Part shown: piece by piece, positions 20,661-31,659 of the stretch
Numbering within the stretch: position 1 is the first letter of the stretch
Layout: every line of letters starts with the position of its first letter
Assembly (NCBI GenBank): GCA_029204225.1
Contig: CM055094.1
Span: forward strand, 24,328,541-24,392,540
Source: Diphasiastrum complanatum
Taxonomy: Eukaryota > Streptophyta > Lycopodiopsida > Lycopodiales > Lycopodiaceae
DNA length: 64,000 bases
Direction of reading: 5' to 3'
Notes under the pieces: model-generated
Databases searched by the model: none
Seen by the model: only the letters and a program-made list of their open reading frames with translations
Told to the model about the DNA's origin: nothing
Program-made: the position numbers and the translations under genes

Positions 20661-21859
20661 GGCTTGGTGACAGCAACATGACTATTCATTCATGCTTTAT
20701 CGCTTGGTCATAATTTACACTTTCCATTCCCTATCCCAAATTGTGTGAGATATTGGCTGCTTTGTACCCTCAATGCTTTGATCTTAAGATATTTATGTTC
20801 ATGCACAAGTTACCACATTCACACTTAACCAAGTCATGTCTTTGTGATTGATAGTTTACTCTGACTATGGAGCCCTATGTATACCAGGTACTTAAATCCG
20901 TTCATCTTGTGCTACTTTTTATGCCCATTCAACCCTCAGTGGCAATTTGAATTATAAATTGGAAGACGAGTTGAGGTGGTTTGTTTCTCTTCCAGATAAG
21001 AGCAGAATAGTCCCCCTTTTTAGCTGACTACAGTTACAGCAATACTTTTAGCGCAAATATCAAGTTGGTTGCTTTCCATTTGTTCAGAGACATTTTCCTT
21101 CACGAACTGGTTTTTATGTACTTCTTATGCTGCACATGTTACAATGGCTTCTCTTCTTTCTGAAGCCTGAGAGCTCGTTTAGAGACTCATGATCACTTAC
21201 AGAATACTTAGCATTATTATTAAGCTGCATTTCGCAAACATCATAGCTAAGTTGAATTCCAAGGTGAGAGAATGTGTGTATTTTCTCCATTTTCCTCGCC
21301 ATAACATTGCTGAAGGACAATTGTAGATAGAGAAGTTGTCTCCTTACTACTATGGCCCTTATGTTGTTCTTGAAAAATGCAGTCCAGCATAATTCAGGAG
21401 CAACTTATTTGAATCTAGACATTTTTTGTATCTCTGAAATGTTCTCTAAACAATACTAGAACATACCTTGGTTCAAGAACAAGTAGCATTCAGTTCAACG
21501 CTCTCAGCTGGCTGCAAACATCCTTAAACATGTCACTTTGTAAGGAAGCAAGAATGTCCTCACAAAGCAAGAAATGCACTTTTTGAAAATCAAGAAGCAA
21601 GCTACTCGAGCTGATAAGGAGAATGGATATTCACAGTGACTTTGATTCTTTCAATAGACAATACTATTGTTCCTGTAATGTGTAATTTAAGACTGCTTGA
21701 AATAGACAACTTTGTTATATATGTTTATTTATAGGATTAGTATTGAAGACAAGTTACTACTGAACAATCACATGGATTTTACAGATACCTACTTCTAAAA
21801 CCTCAACTTTTACATGCTATCCATAGTCTGGTACACACACACACACATTCTAATCTCTA
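20661..21859. other. No recognised gene
   Basis: The hAT similarity stops at about 20650 and nothing recognisable follows until the 325-bp repeats. The stretch includes a short CA tract near 21835-21846. Confidence 0.45.
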
Positions 21860-22497
21860 TCTCATTGCTACTCTCTTTTTGCAACATTTTGATTGATAAG
21901 ATCAATGTTTATGTTTTGCATTTTTTTTTTTTACTCTCTCCAGTTGTTCACCATTAGAGCAACATGAAAAGTGCCAATTTTGTAGCTAATTAAGGTACTC
22001 AAGAGGTCAGAATGGTCGTCAGAATTTGCAAATCTGCTAATTCCAGCATACCAATGCTTATTCCAACGGTTGTTCTGATGTACATAGAGCAATTTCTCTG
22101 GCCTACTATCATTTTGTAGAGATCTGTGTTTCTTTGAGTAGATCTATTTCTTTCAAATTTGTTTTGCAGAGTTTAAACCTGATTGCTACTCTCTTTTGTG
22201 TATTATTTCAATTAAGAACATCAATATGTCTGTTTTGTAGATTTATTTTTTTTCTCTTTGTTTGTTCACCATCCCGACAGACCAAGCAACACCCGAGATG
22301 TATATTTTATAGTTGATGTAGATACTTGGAAGTTCGAAACAACCATCGAAATTTGTTGATCTGTTCTCAATAGTATACGAGCGTTTATTTCGACGGTTGT
22401 TTTGATGCAGACAGAGTGATTTTTTCGGCATTCTATCTGAACTTTGTAGATCTGTGTTTGTTCATGTTTATTTTGTAGATTTCAGATTTCAGTAATA
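21860..22497 (+). repeat. Two tandem copies of a roughly 325-bp repeat upstream of the Penelope-like ORF
   Basis: Copies at about 21860-22175 and 22176-22497 share GATTGCTACTCTCTTTT, a T-rich stretch, GTTCACCAT, a TACT..GA..TCG segment, CGGTTGTT and TTTGTAGATCTGTGTTT. A third, partial copy lies at about 22930-23128 inside the Penelope-like region. They could be pseudo-LTR-like terminal repeats of the element. Confidence 0.65.
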
Positions 22498-22590
22498 GTG
22501 TTGTCTCTAGAACGTTTGCTTATAGAAATTATATAAAAATGGTTACTTTATTTGGATCATGTTATGTCCTTGGGTTAGTTCTCCCTTGAT

Positions 22591-24175
22591 ATGTTTAATA
22601 GATACAATCCTAAGAACCTGTTTTGGTTGCTCTATACTTTAGATATTATGTCTTGTGAAGATCTAGGTATTTCACATTCTCACTTTTATCAACTTAAAAC
22701 TCATTTAAGTCGCTTTATAAATTCCAAAGCTAATGTCAAAACTAAACATTTTACCTCTAGTAAAGATCTACTCATCACAATTTTTACTTCACCTATTCTT
22801 AACAAAATTAGTTTGAGCTCTATTCTTAGAAAGCTTGAAGTCATGAATGCTCTTCCTCGTTGAGTGAAGAAAATTCAGAATCAGTCAGTGGTTGCCTGAG
22901 CATTAATTATGCTAATATTGGTCATAATCTTTCAGCTAATCCAGATACTTAGAAAGTCGAAATGGCCGTCAAAATTTGCGAGTTTGTTCACAATGCTATA
23001 CTAGCATTTATTCTGATGGTTGTTCCGATGTAGACAAAGTGCTTTTTTTGACATTGTATCTGAACTTTGTAGATCTATGTTTGCTTGGGTATATCTGTTT
23101 TGTTTAGGTTTGTTTTGTAGATTTCAGTATTAATAAGTTCATTTATCATGTTGAAGAATCTTTTAAAATCCATGGTTTGTTGTCAGAATGGAAAGCTACA
23201 GTTCTAAATTATGTAGCTTTGAGTTTGAAAAAAGTCTCATCTGTCCCAACTTCTAATACTCATACTACATTTTCTAATGAGGAGAAAGTTCTTCGTCATA
23301 AGTTTCATAGATGTTTTGTGATTTTGGTACGTAGGTAAATGCTCGAACAATTTGCAAGATATTCTATTTGGAATCATCATTGAATGAAGTCCATTTTCCA
23401 GTGGGAACATATAACGCTTGTTTTCTTTCAACCATGAGCGTAGTAAAATATCATGAATATTTTTTTCATTCTTATAATTTTAATTGTTACCCAAATATTT
23501 CGTTTCTTTGTGTTGCATGGAAATTTCATAAAGTTCCTAAAAGGCCTAGGTTTATTGTAGCAGCCTATAAAACTACGTTGACTGACATTTCTAAGTGGCT
23601 AAGTAAATGTTTCAAAGCGTTGCATCATTCTATTATTGAGCTTTGGATAATCTTACTTAAGGATGCATATGTCCATGTTAGTTGTAGTTGGATTTTCAAA
23701 TGATTATGTAGGTAATATAGAAGTAGTAAAAATTTTCAACTAATCTCATACTTTAGAAGAAAAAACCCAACCTATGCTTCTTCAAACCTGTGACTTCATG
23801 ACACTTTACACTAAAATCAATTTGGAAGAGTTGAAGTTTCACGTTAATAAGCTAATTTGAGATATTTTTAGCAATAAACTAAATGACACTCGATGCAAAG
23901 CTTTAAAAGTTAAAAAGGGTTCTTTGCATTTTGAGTTTTGTTGGCTTAAGAACAAAAATCAAGATGTCGATTCAAAGAAGAAAATATTTATTAAAATAGT
24001 TGATGTTAAAGATGTTTGTTCTTGGCTGCGCTTTTTCTTGGATAACTTGTATATTTCTCTAGGTGATTTACTTTTTCAACAAACGATAGGTATTCCCATG
24101 GGTGCTAGTTGTGATGTTCATCTAGCTAACTTTTATCTTTTCTCTTATGAATCTGAAGTCAACGAAGAATCTGAA
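22591..24175 (+). pseudogene. Penelope-like retroelement reverse transcriptase (partial, broken)
   Basis: Four plus-strand readings line up as one protein. 22591-22863 is the N-terminal region. 23130-23340 ends in KFHRCFVILV, at the position of the fingers. 23368-23703 contains ISFLCVAWKFHKVPKRPRFI and ISKWLSKCFKAL, the 'K.HK.P...R.I' block. 23770-24175 carries D-F-MTLYTKI (motif A), FFLDNLYISLGDLLFQQT and IGIPMG..C..HLANFYLFSYE (motif B). The 'QT.GIPMG' plus 'LAN.YL' pattern is characteristic of Penelope-like elements, which are related to telomerase RT. Similarity ends before the catalytic motif C. No GIY-YIG endonuclease was found. Confidence 0.65.
22930..23128 (+). repeat. Third copy of the 325-bp repeat, inside the Penelope-like region
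   Basis: This partial copy has the same segments as the two upstream (GATACTTAG.AAGTCGAAA, GATGGTTGTTCCGATG, GAACTTTGTAGATCTATG, TTTTGTAGATTTCAG). It lies between the N-terminal and RT readings and interrupts the coding sequence. Confidence 0.65.
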
Positions 24176-24680
24176 ATGCATGTTAGCATTGGTGTACATT
24201 TTTTGAATCCAACCGAGCAGACTGATTTCCATCAGTCAACAAAAAATCGACCCATCAGCCAATATTCTCAAAAGCTACACAGATGTAGAGTCCTGGAAAA
24301 AAAAAATTTATATCTATTCTTGAAAAAACAACAAAAAGAAGGAAAGAAGAAGTCTCAAAGTTTTGTACAGAAGATTAGAAAATCAGGATCAAATTTTTCC
24401 GACCCAAGCCTATTTTTTGACCCAATGTTAATCCCATCAAAGAGATTTTCCGACCCCGGATCAAATCGGATCGAGGCGAAAGATATCCGGACATCTTTGA
24501 CCTTGGATCGGGTCTAATAAATCTGACCCTTAATTGATTTTTTGATATCCAAAAGTTAGAATACGGGATCGACTCAAAAAATCCGTAATTTTTCAAGTCA
24601 TTGTATATTTTTTTAGGTTTTTTTTTTTTTCGAGTCCTTTTAAATTTCGATACTGTTAACTAGAAATCCGACCCACATAC
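24176..24680. other. No recognised gene
   Basis: A-rich sequence follows the truncated RT, then a stretch rich in GACCC/GGATC words (24390-24560). No protein or RNA gene is recognised. Confidence 0.4.
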
Positions 24681-25083
24681 TGTTAAATTAACGGCTACAT
24701 TATGTGGGACATCCAATGCACCGATCAACTGACATCCAATGAAGTCAATGCCCTGACAAGTATCTTTCATAACAATGTACAATATTCTGTAACGATGATC
24801 AGTGGTTAAGTAAGTTTAGAATCAGTTAGTTATTATTGTTGTATTCTAGTATTTTGCTATCAACGATTTTCAGTTGAAGTCTAGTATTTGCGCCCAGCTT
24901 CACGCTCTTGTACTCACGTTTTTGATATCAATCAGAGTGCATTGTTCCACTACTACTTTGTTCTATTGCACATTGTTGTATTGTTCGATCCATCTTGAAT
25001 GCATTGTTGGTAATGGTCGCACTTCCGATCCATCACCACCTGCACCACTTCTGCTGCACACCATGTTTCCATTGATTTCGACA
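24681..25083 (+). mobile_element. Putative copia-type LTR (TGTTAA...CGACA)
   Basis: The segment starts TGTTAAATTAACGGCTAC and ends CGACA immediately before a sequence resembling the initiator-Met PBS, giving a 403-bp LTR in plus orientation. There is no second copy in the window and no internal gag/pol follows, because Ty3/gypsy sequence takes over about 40 bp downstream. It is therefore an LTR-PBS stub. Confidence 0.5.
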
Positions 25084-25103
25084 TAGTATCAGTATCAGAG
25101 CTC
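25084..25103 (+). other. Probable primer-binding site, tRNA-iMet type
   Basis: GTATCAGTATCAGAGCTC follows the LTR end. The usual copia PBS is TGGTATCAGAGC, so the site appears partly duplicated or mutated (an extra GTATCA). Confidence 0.5.
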
Positions 25104-25134
25104 TACTAATCCGGTATCATCTTGATTTCTCTGA

Positions 25135-25600
25135 TTATTCAACAATTTCATGTCTTGAGATTACATGTCCAAGAACAAACCCATGAGTAACCCAAATCTG
25201 GCATTTTTTTGGATTCAAGAAAATCTGGTACTTACGACAACGTTCAAGCACTTTTTTCAAAATAGTCTGTTTCCAAACTATGGATTCCGAGATCATCCAA
25301 ATAGATTTTAACACATTTTTGCAAGTAATGCTTAACAGCAAACTACATGACTTGTTGAAAAGTACTCAGTGCATTGCATAGTCCAAATGACAGCGCTTTA
25401 TAAGCATAGGTTTTTCATTTTGTTGCAAAAGCTATTTTATGTTGATCAGTAGGTGTAATTTTGACTTGGTTGTATCCATTGAATCCATCCAAAAAACTAT
25501 AAGCTTCCGCTCCAGCAAGGCGATCCAAAATACCTTCTATGAAAGGTAATGGAAAATTATCCTTTTGTGTAACTTTATTCAATGTCTTTAGGAGTCAGAC
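25135..25600 (-). pseudogene. Ty3/gypsy reverse transcriptase, N-terminal half
   Basis: The minus-strand readings contain SFLDGFNGYNQVKI (motif A region), PFGLCNALSTFQ-like sequence (motif B, about 25400), YLDDLGIHS (motif C, about 25300) and FERCRKYQIFLNPKKC with LGHVIS. Several stops interrupt the frame, so it is spread over two or three readings. The reading breaks at the junction with the copia LTR stub. Confidence 0.7.
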
Positions 25601-25689
25601 AAATTCACATCTTGCCACCATATGGCCTAAGATTTTGTACAATCCACAGTTGCAAGTGCTTGATTCCAGTTAACATTGTCAGTTTTGTT

Positions 25690-26050
25690 ATAAAATTTGT
25701 AGGTTTCATCTTTGTAAGACCCCATTTGGCACACAATTTTGTAGAAATAAGATTGACTTTTGACCCTCCATCTACCACTACTGCCTCATGATCAAAATGT
25801 TTATGTTGAATTGGTAAGGTGATGTTGCTCTATTCGCTCTCCCAAGCAGCTCCTGAATTGAGTACTTTGTTTGATTCTTCACACAATATAGTGGTTCTCG
25901 CCGGACTTTTGGTTCAGTTTTGGTCAATCCCTCAGCTAATACTACTTTGGCTTGAGGCACCAACTTTAAGAATTCTCCCAATGTAGTATCCATCTTACTA
26001 GACATAATAATCACGATCAGCTTTGTTTGTGGTGCCTTTGGTTCTGTCAT
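25690..26050 (-). pseudogene. Ty3/gypsy protease region
   Basis: The minus strand reads EAVVVDGGSKVNLISTKLCA (about 25790-25730), the D-G-G/S aspartic protease active-site motif followed by the usual VNL-S helix. Upstream of it a 90-residue open reading (26050-25778) forms a linker without a motif I recognise. Confidence 0.65.
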
Positions 26051-26799
26051 TTAGAATGGTTCTTCATGATAATGCAATTGGGTATTAACATCAATACCTT
26101 GACGAGATCTATGCAAAGGATCTAGTAAATTTGTTGATGGCGCTTCTGATGCAAAATGAATTTTTGCTAAGTCCTTAATCCACTATCGCATATTGTGGTA
26201 TTTCTTCCTCTCATAGTTGAAATTTGGATAGAGTCCAGATGCTATAGGTAGATCATTAGCTGGTACAGATTATAGAGGTGTTGGTTCAACATCAACTTCA
26301 ATTTATTTCTAAGCTCTTGTGACAACCATAACTAATGTAGAAGGATTAATGGATTTCCTCGGAACGAAACTAACCACTTGTCTTGGTTTTGGTCAATGGA
26401 ACAATTACAAGTGGTGGTTTTGATCTTGCTGGACAACTTTTATAGCAACGTCCATATCTGCATTCTCAACATAAAGGATTGAATTTGTCTATATTTGGAC
26501 TTTCTACAATTCTATGATTTTCTCCACATCCAAAGCAACCAAGTGGCGCTCTAGTTCATTTTCTAGACTGTTGTTGTTGTGCAGGAGCATAGATAGCATA
26601 TTGATCTGGAGTCCAGTGTCTTGTTCCATATTATAATTCCAATGCTCATGGCTACTTGTGGCTTCTGGCTCCGTCATATTGACATGAGGAGCTTCTTGTA
26701 CTGAAGGAGCATGTAAAGCTAGTGATTCTATAAATCCAAGGCCATGGACCTTACCATCTAGTGTTTTCCATCTATGACTTTCCTGATAACTATCCTTAG

Positions 26800-27320
26800 A
26801 ATCTTTGTTAGATAATTTGAGGATTAAACGAACAAAAATTTGTCTCGTGTCCATTTGAATTACACAAATGACAATAGGTATATGCCATACGTCTCTTCAT
26901 TGTTGGACATTCATTCATGGCATGATTCTTGGCACAGATCACACACCAAACATTTTCTCTGCTAAGAAAATTTTTAACCATCTTCTCACCTGCTTTGTCA
27001 ATCTTAGCATACTGATCTTCCAACGCTTTTAACTTTGCATCAAACTATGATTGCATCTTCTCTAATTGCAACTGCTGATTCTGATCAAGTTTCTCAAACT
27101 CATCCATCATCAATTCAGTTATTGCATTGATGTTCATGGATGCAATAGTTGTGGAAGTTGTGGTCGTTTGCCCAGCTGTATACGACAACATTCCCACATT
27201 TGGTTCATCATTTGAATCATCATCATCCTCGCGAATAACTTCATCCCTTGAATGCTTGATTCGTTTCGGTAATTCAGCCAAAAACCACATAATCAAAGCC
27301 TCATCTTTCAAAAGATCAAT
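26800..27320 (-). pseudogene. Ty3/gypsy gag with two zinc knuckles
   Basis: The reading at 27311-27045 carries the gag end (DEALIMWFLAELPKRIK and a coiled Q/L-rich stretch). The reading at 27023-26808 carries two knuckles: C-V-I-C-A-K-N-H-A-M-N-E-C and C-H-L-C-N-S-N-G-H-E-T-N-F-C. Zinc knuckles bind genomic RNA during particle assembly. The DEALIMWFLA segment is duplicated in tandem just upstream. A frameshift separates the two readings. Confidence 0.7.
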
Positions 27321-27391
27321 TTCACGTTTAATTCATTTTGGTAATCCAGCCAAAAACCACATATTCAGAGCCTCATCATTCAAAACATCAG
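27244..27391 (-). repeat. Tandem duplication (about 73-75 bp) inside gag
   Basis: Two neighbouring copies share TTCGGTAATTCAGCC-type starts and CAAAAACCACATA plus AGAGCCTCAT. They encode the same DEAL.MWFLA.LPK motif twice. Confidence 0.8.
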
Positions 27392-27906
27392 GATCACATT
27401 CAGAGCGGGGATCTGAGTCATATCTATATACTGTAGACCAGGCGAAGGATGGTTTTCAATTTTTTTTTTTTTTTCTTTTTAGGGGTTTCTTCAAATTCTA
27501 GAAAATGGTTGGGAAATAACCTTCGCCCTTCAAACTGTAGCTTCACTGCATCAGGGCAGCCCTGCTTGCAAGTGGGAGAAAGTTGGTTGCAAAGGAACGG
27601 AAATTCATCATTGTCTGATGAAGATTTTGTCCCTTTTGTCACCAAAATTGTAAAAAATGAACGATTTTTGTGGTTTCTCTAATTTCTTCAGATTCAAATG
27701 GATCTTAGGAATGGTGATCTGTTTAGCCTTTCTTGCTCAAAAATCAATATATACAAGCAAAAAATTCACACAAACCAAGCAAAATTCTCCCCAAAATTAA
27801 CCTTAAAATATATTTTAATACTACTTATGACAAGAGCAAGATGCCTAAATGCAAGCTAACATTCATTTATGGATCAGAAACATGCTGAAAATGAAAAATT
27901 GACGTA

Positions 27907-27926
27907 GCTCCCCGGCAACGACGTCA
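27907..27926 (-). other. Primer-binding site, tRNA-Asp type
   Basis: The minus strand reads TGACGTCGTTGCCGGGGAGC. This resembles the complement of the 3' end of plant tRNA-Asp (CCCCGGCAACGGCGCCA), with a few mismatches. It lies 4 bases inside the inner LTR end at 27931. Confidence 0.75.
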
Positions 27927-27930
27927 AAAT

Positions 27931-28127
27931 TGTAGCGGATTTTTCTATCCACCTTCAACTCTAGATCCTAACAAATGCAAAGCATCAAGAGATGAAGAGG
28001 AGTATAACTTGTCACGTAGAGATTCACTTCCGTGAGAGCGATAGCATAGTTCAGATTCAAGCACATGCTTAAGATTCAACATCTAACACTAAGATTATAT
28101 TAACTCCAATCCACCAAAGTTAAAACT

Positions 28128-28210
<83 letters not shown>

Positions 28211-28442
28211 TAAAAAGTATAAAAAGTATAACAAGAATCAATCCCAACAACTAGCAAATCCAAATAACATCGAGTTCCAAATAAAGCATGAGAGATGAAG
28301 CAAGAAAGAAGAGCAAGGACATCCAATTTCAATTTGATAGAAATTTCACTTGCTTTAATGTAGGGTGCCAAATCCCTCTCACTTATTAACTTCTAATAAA
28401 TGAATAATCTAATTAGGGTCGATATCCACAAACCCTCCAACA
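27931..28442 (-). mobile_element. 5' LTR of the minus-strand Ty3/gypsy element (512 bp)
   Basis: On the minus strand it starts TGTTGGAGGGTTTG at 28442 and ends CGCTACA at 27931, just before the PBS, giving standard TG...CA ends. It contains the CT/GA microsatellite at 28132-28207. No partner LTR is present in the window. Confidence 0.65.
28132..28207. repeat. (CT)n microsatellite inside the LTR
   Basis: A pure CT run of about 76 bp within the putative gypsy LTR. Confidence 0.98.
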
Positions 28443-29930
28443 CTCTTGATAGATGAGTTAAAGATTTTGTGGCAAGGAGTTCAAGTGACTAATATTCAAG
28501 ACCAAGCAGACAAAGAGATTTTGTGGTGAAGGCGATTTTGATGTGGATGATGCACAACTTTCTTGAATATGAAGAGCAATCTGGTAAGATATTGTTTCCA
28601 CTAGCTTTTTGTACATAATTCCAAGAGTTAGAAGCAAGTCTCCTAGACTTTGATTTGTTTCAAGAGGTGCGATTTGAATCAATTGGTGACAAATTTCCAT
28701 GATTCCTTTTCTATTAAGATGTTCTTCATCTTAAATTTTCAAACTAAGCTTGTCAGAAAAACAAACACATAAAAAACATAGCGAGCTTTTCATTGGTCTC
28801 TAAATTAATACTCACTTTAAATCTTGGATCGTTTTCTTCTTGTTTCCACTTCATGAAGATAGATCCTCAATGTCTTTCTTGGAAGTCATTTGAATTTTCT
28901 TATATGTATTATTTTCTTAAGAACTTCGACTTCAACAAAAGCACTCATGCTTTGCTTTTTTAAATTCTCAATAGTTTTCAACGTATCTTTATTGAACATT
29001 TGAAGATCTGTAACAATAGGTCACAATTGTGATGTAGTATTGGAGCTCAACATCATATTTTTGTATATCTATTTATAAAATTTTTCTTGAACTATTGTCC
29101 TCTCATTATTTGTTTGGATCAACAAAGACTCCAAAATTTAGTTTGCTTCATTGCATCATATATCTCGTATTGACTCAACCTTTGACAGTATCCTAGAAAT
29201 CCATTGTGTCCATTGTACACAAATTTCAATAGTTGGCCAATAGTTTGAATTCCTACAATTATCTCCTCTAAGTTCTTTCTTATAGGTCGTATTACTCTCA
29301 AAAACTAAATTGGTGTTTTTCTTATAAAATGGAGCACAATCAAATGGGAGTACAATATGAAAAATCAAACTTTTCCATCATTTTAAAATCAAAGTAAATC
29401 ATGAAATGAAAAAAACTAATCACACAAAATTTCAACAAGTATATAGAACATCAATAGCAATGGATGTTATTATTTACCTTTCAAATGTTTTCAAAGTTTT
29501 TGGAGGGAACACTATGCTCAACCAAAATGGATCATCTTCTTCTCCTCTCACTAGTGATATGGCACAACCAACTCTTTCATAAACATATGAATAAAAGCTT
29601 CGTGGAAGCATGCTTGGTTGGTAATGTGCTTAGTTGGCATGCTTGTTTCATTCGAGTTAATCACCTATTAAGTATGCATTAAACATGAGCTAACCACACT
29701 AGTTAGATGGCGGCAACACCAGAAACTTGAAAAAGGGCAACAAATCTTGTCGTTTATGCTTTCTCTAATCATTCTCTTACTAAGTTTTGGTTTCTTATAG
29801 GGCCCTTTTTGAGTTGAGATTTCCCCTATTGAAATTTGAAAACACTCAAAGCATTATTGAGACAATCTCAATTATCATGGAATCAACCATAACAACATTA
29901 GTCATTAGTTTGTTTGTTGACAAGAGAGAT
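28443..29930. other. No firmly recognised gene
   Basis: AT-rich sequence. A minus-strand reading at 29368-29119 has a GYCQRLSQYEIYD stretch faintly like the copia integrase C-terminal 'GYS...YRIY', too weak to call. Confidence 0.35.
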
Positions 29931-30215
29931 ACATGAAGGGATTATACTCTTTTCTAGCTAGATTTCATGTTTTCTCTGGTTTTTCTATGTTCTAGGTTAA
30001 CAATATCTTGAGTTAGAATTCATCTTTTGGCAACAACAATAACATTAGTCTTTGAACTTTTAAGTACCTATTGAAATACATGAAGGGATTCTATTCTTTT
30101 TTAGCTAGACCTCATGTTTCTCTAGTTTTTCTATGTTCTAGTTTAACAATATCTTGAGTAAGGAATTATCTTTTGTCAACAACAACATTGTAAGTCTTTG
30201 AACTTTTGAGTCTAG
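29931..30215. repeat. Tandem duplication of about 145 bp
   Basis: ACATGAAGGGATT..ACTCTTTT..AGCTAGA begins both copies (about 29931 and 30076). Both continue through TTTTTCTATGTTCTAG, TTAACAATATCTTGAG and GTCTTTGAACTTTT. The copies differ by scattered substitutions. Confidence 0.85.
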
Positions 30216-30409
30216 TTTTGGCCTTCTATGCACCTATTGTACAAAGTTTAGAAGTCAAAAGTGTATAATTGTTGAAGAATGTATATTGTCGCTTGACTTA
30301 ATGCACCTCAAGAAAGAGTAAACAATGAAAGGCCCTACCAATTGTTTTGGATAGATGTGAGTTGTAATGACTATTAGCAATGTGCTTGAATCATGTTTTT
30401 ACTCGAAGC

Positions 30410-30865
30410 AAAGATTTGTACAAAAAGCATTGGAAAATATAAATCACCATGGATCAATGTTTGATTGGCCCAAGGGGATAATTTTCAAGTACATTATGAA
30501 GAGAAGCATATAAAAGTCGTTAGAAAATAGAAATCACCATGGACAATGTTCGATTGGACCAAGGGAATATTTGTCAATCCAACAAGGTATTTCACCCATA
30601 GAAGCAAAGAAAATCGTTAGAAAATGGAAATCACCATAGGTCAATATTTGATTGGACTAAGGGCATAATTGTCAGCCTAACAAGGTATTTGAGACATAGA
30701 AGCATATGAAAACTATTAGATAATAAAAATCAGCATGGGTCAATGTTTGATTTTGCCAAGGGCCTAGTTGTCAACCTAACAAGGTATTTTATATATTGAA
30801 GTGTTTGAAAACAAATGGAAAGTGAAAATCACTATTTATTGTTTGATTTGGCCAAGAAAAAAATT
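30410..30865. repeat. Minisatellite of about 97 bp, five copies
   Basis: The word CACCATGG..CAATGTTTGATTGG recurs at about 30445, 30535, 30632, 30731 and 30830 (periods about 90, 97, 99 and 99). Each is followed by CCAAGGG..A..TGTCAACC and AACAAGGTATTT, and by GTTAGAAAATAGAAAT before the next unit. The last copies are the most degenerate. Confidence 0.85.
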
Positions 30866-31650
30866 GTAGACCCACTATATGAGTAGTGGTTTGCACTTGC
30901 AAATCCATTTTAAATGTATTTAAAAGGTGTAAAATTCAATTGAAGTCAACAATCATGTGCAAAATTATGTGAAAAGCATTAATTCGATATAACTTGGAAA
31001 GTGCATTTGTAAAATACAATCACTATTCACAATTCAAATTTTAATAACTAGAATTCTATAGATTGTTTTGTAATTCAATAACTTTATTTTGGAGGTCTGG
31101 AGCAAAATTTTGCAAGGCAAATTTCAAAACCAAACATCTAGTAGATTTTCTAAAGACATGCAAAGTGTTCAAAGACACGTATTTTCCACCAAGAGCACGA
31201 TGGCAATTACGAGGCCCACTCAACTTCGGGGTGATGGAGGTTCATATCATGGTGGAGAGATGCTACTTCCACCCACATAACTCCACCTCCCTTGGATTTT
31301 TGCAAAAAGTGTCTTGAACAAGAATATAATGCTTTGAGGTGTTTTAATGGATGTCTCACAAAGTAGCACACATACACATTCACCACATGGCAAATAGCTA
31401 TTTTTTGTATGAAATGTGATCAACAAGGATAGGCATTCACTATGTGGTGAGTGACTATTCAAAAGTTTGGGGCAAAGTATTCACACTTGTACACACAAAC
31501 ATTCACATAGAGATACAAATATATATAAAGAGTTCATGATTACATGCACTTGGGGATTAGAGTAGAGCACCAAACTTGTTAACATGTACTCCTCACATGA
31601 ACTTGCAAACTTGCTGGCAAGAGGTAAAGCCCTCGCAGGAGGCATTTTTT
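30866..31650. other. No recognised gene
   Basis: AT-rich sequence between the minisatellite and the 220-bp repeat family; no motif seen. Confidence 0.4.
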
Positions 31651-31659
31651 AGGGTGGTA

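Larger units (their letters stand above)
25110..28442 (-). mobile_element. Ty3/gypsy element, 5' half (LTR, PBS, gag, protease, RT start), minus strand
   Basis: On the minus strand the order is LTR (28442-27931), PBS (27926-27907), gag with zinc knuckles (about 27320-26800), a linker with protease (25800-25690) and the RT start (25600-25135). The RT is cut off after YLDDLG and LGHVISR-type motifs, where the plus-oriented copia LTR stub begins. RNase H, integrase and the 3' LTR are missing. The tRNA-Asp PBS and RT style fit a non-chromovirus gypsy lineage (Tat/Athila-like), though the clade is uncertain. Confidence 0.7.

Noticed and set aside
28120-28371. (RE)n and (LS)n frames across CT/GA microsatellites (also at 10214-10549 and 58197-58490)
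   Set aside because: Microsatellite translations without unique sequence.
29119-29368. Minus-strand reading with GYCQRLSQYEIYD as a copia integrase C-terminus
   Set aside because: Similarity limited to a few residues and no neighbouring copia domain.
30410-30865. CRISPR-like reading of the regularly spaced repeats
   Set aside because: The repeats are long, diverged and contiguous, with no short identical repeats or unique equal-length spacers. The context is a eukaryotic transposon field.
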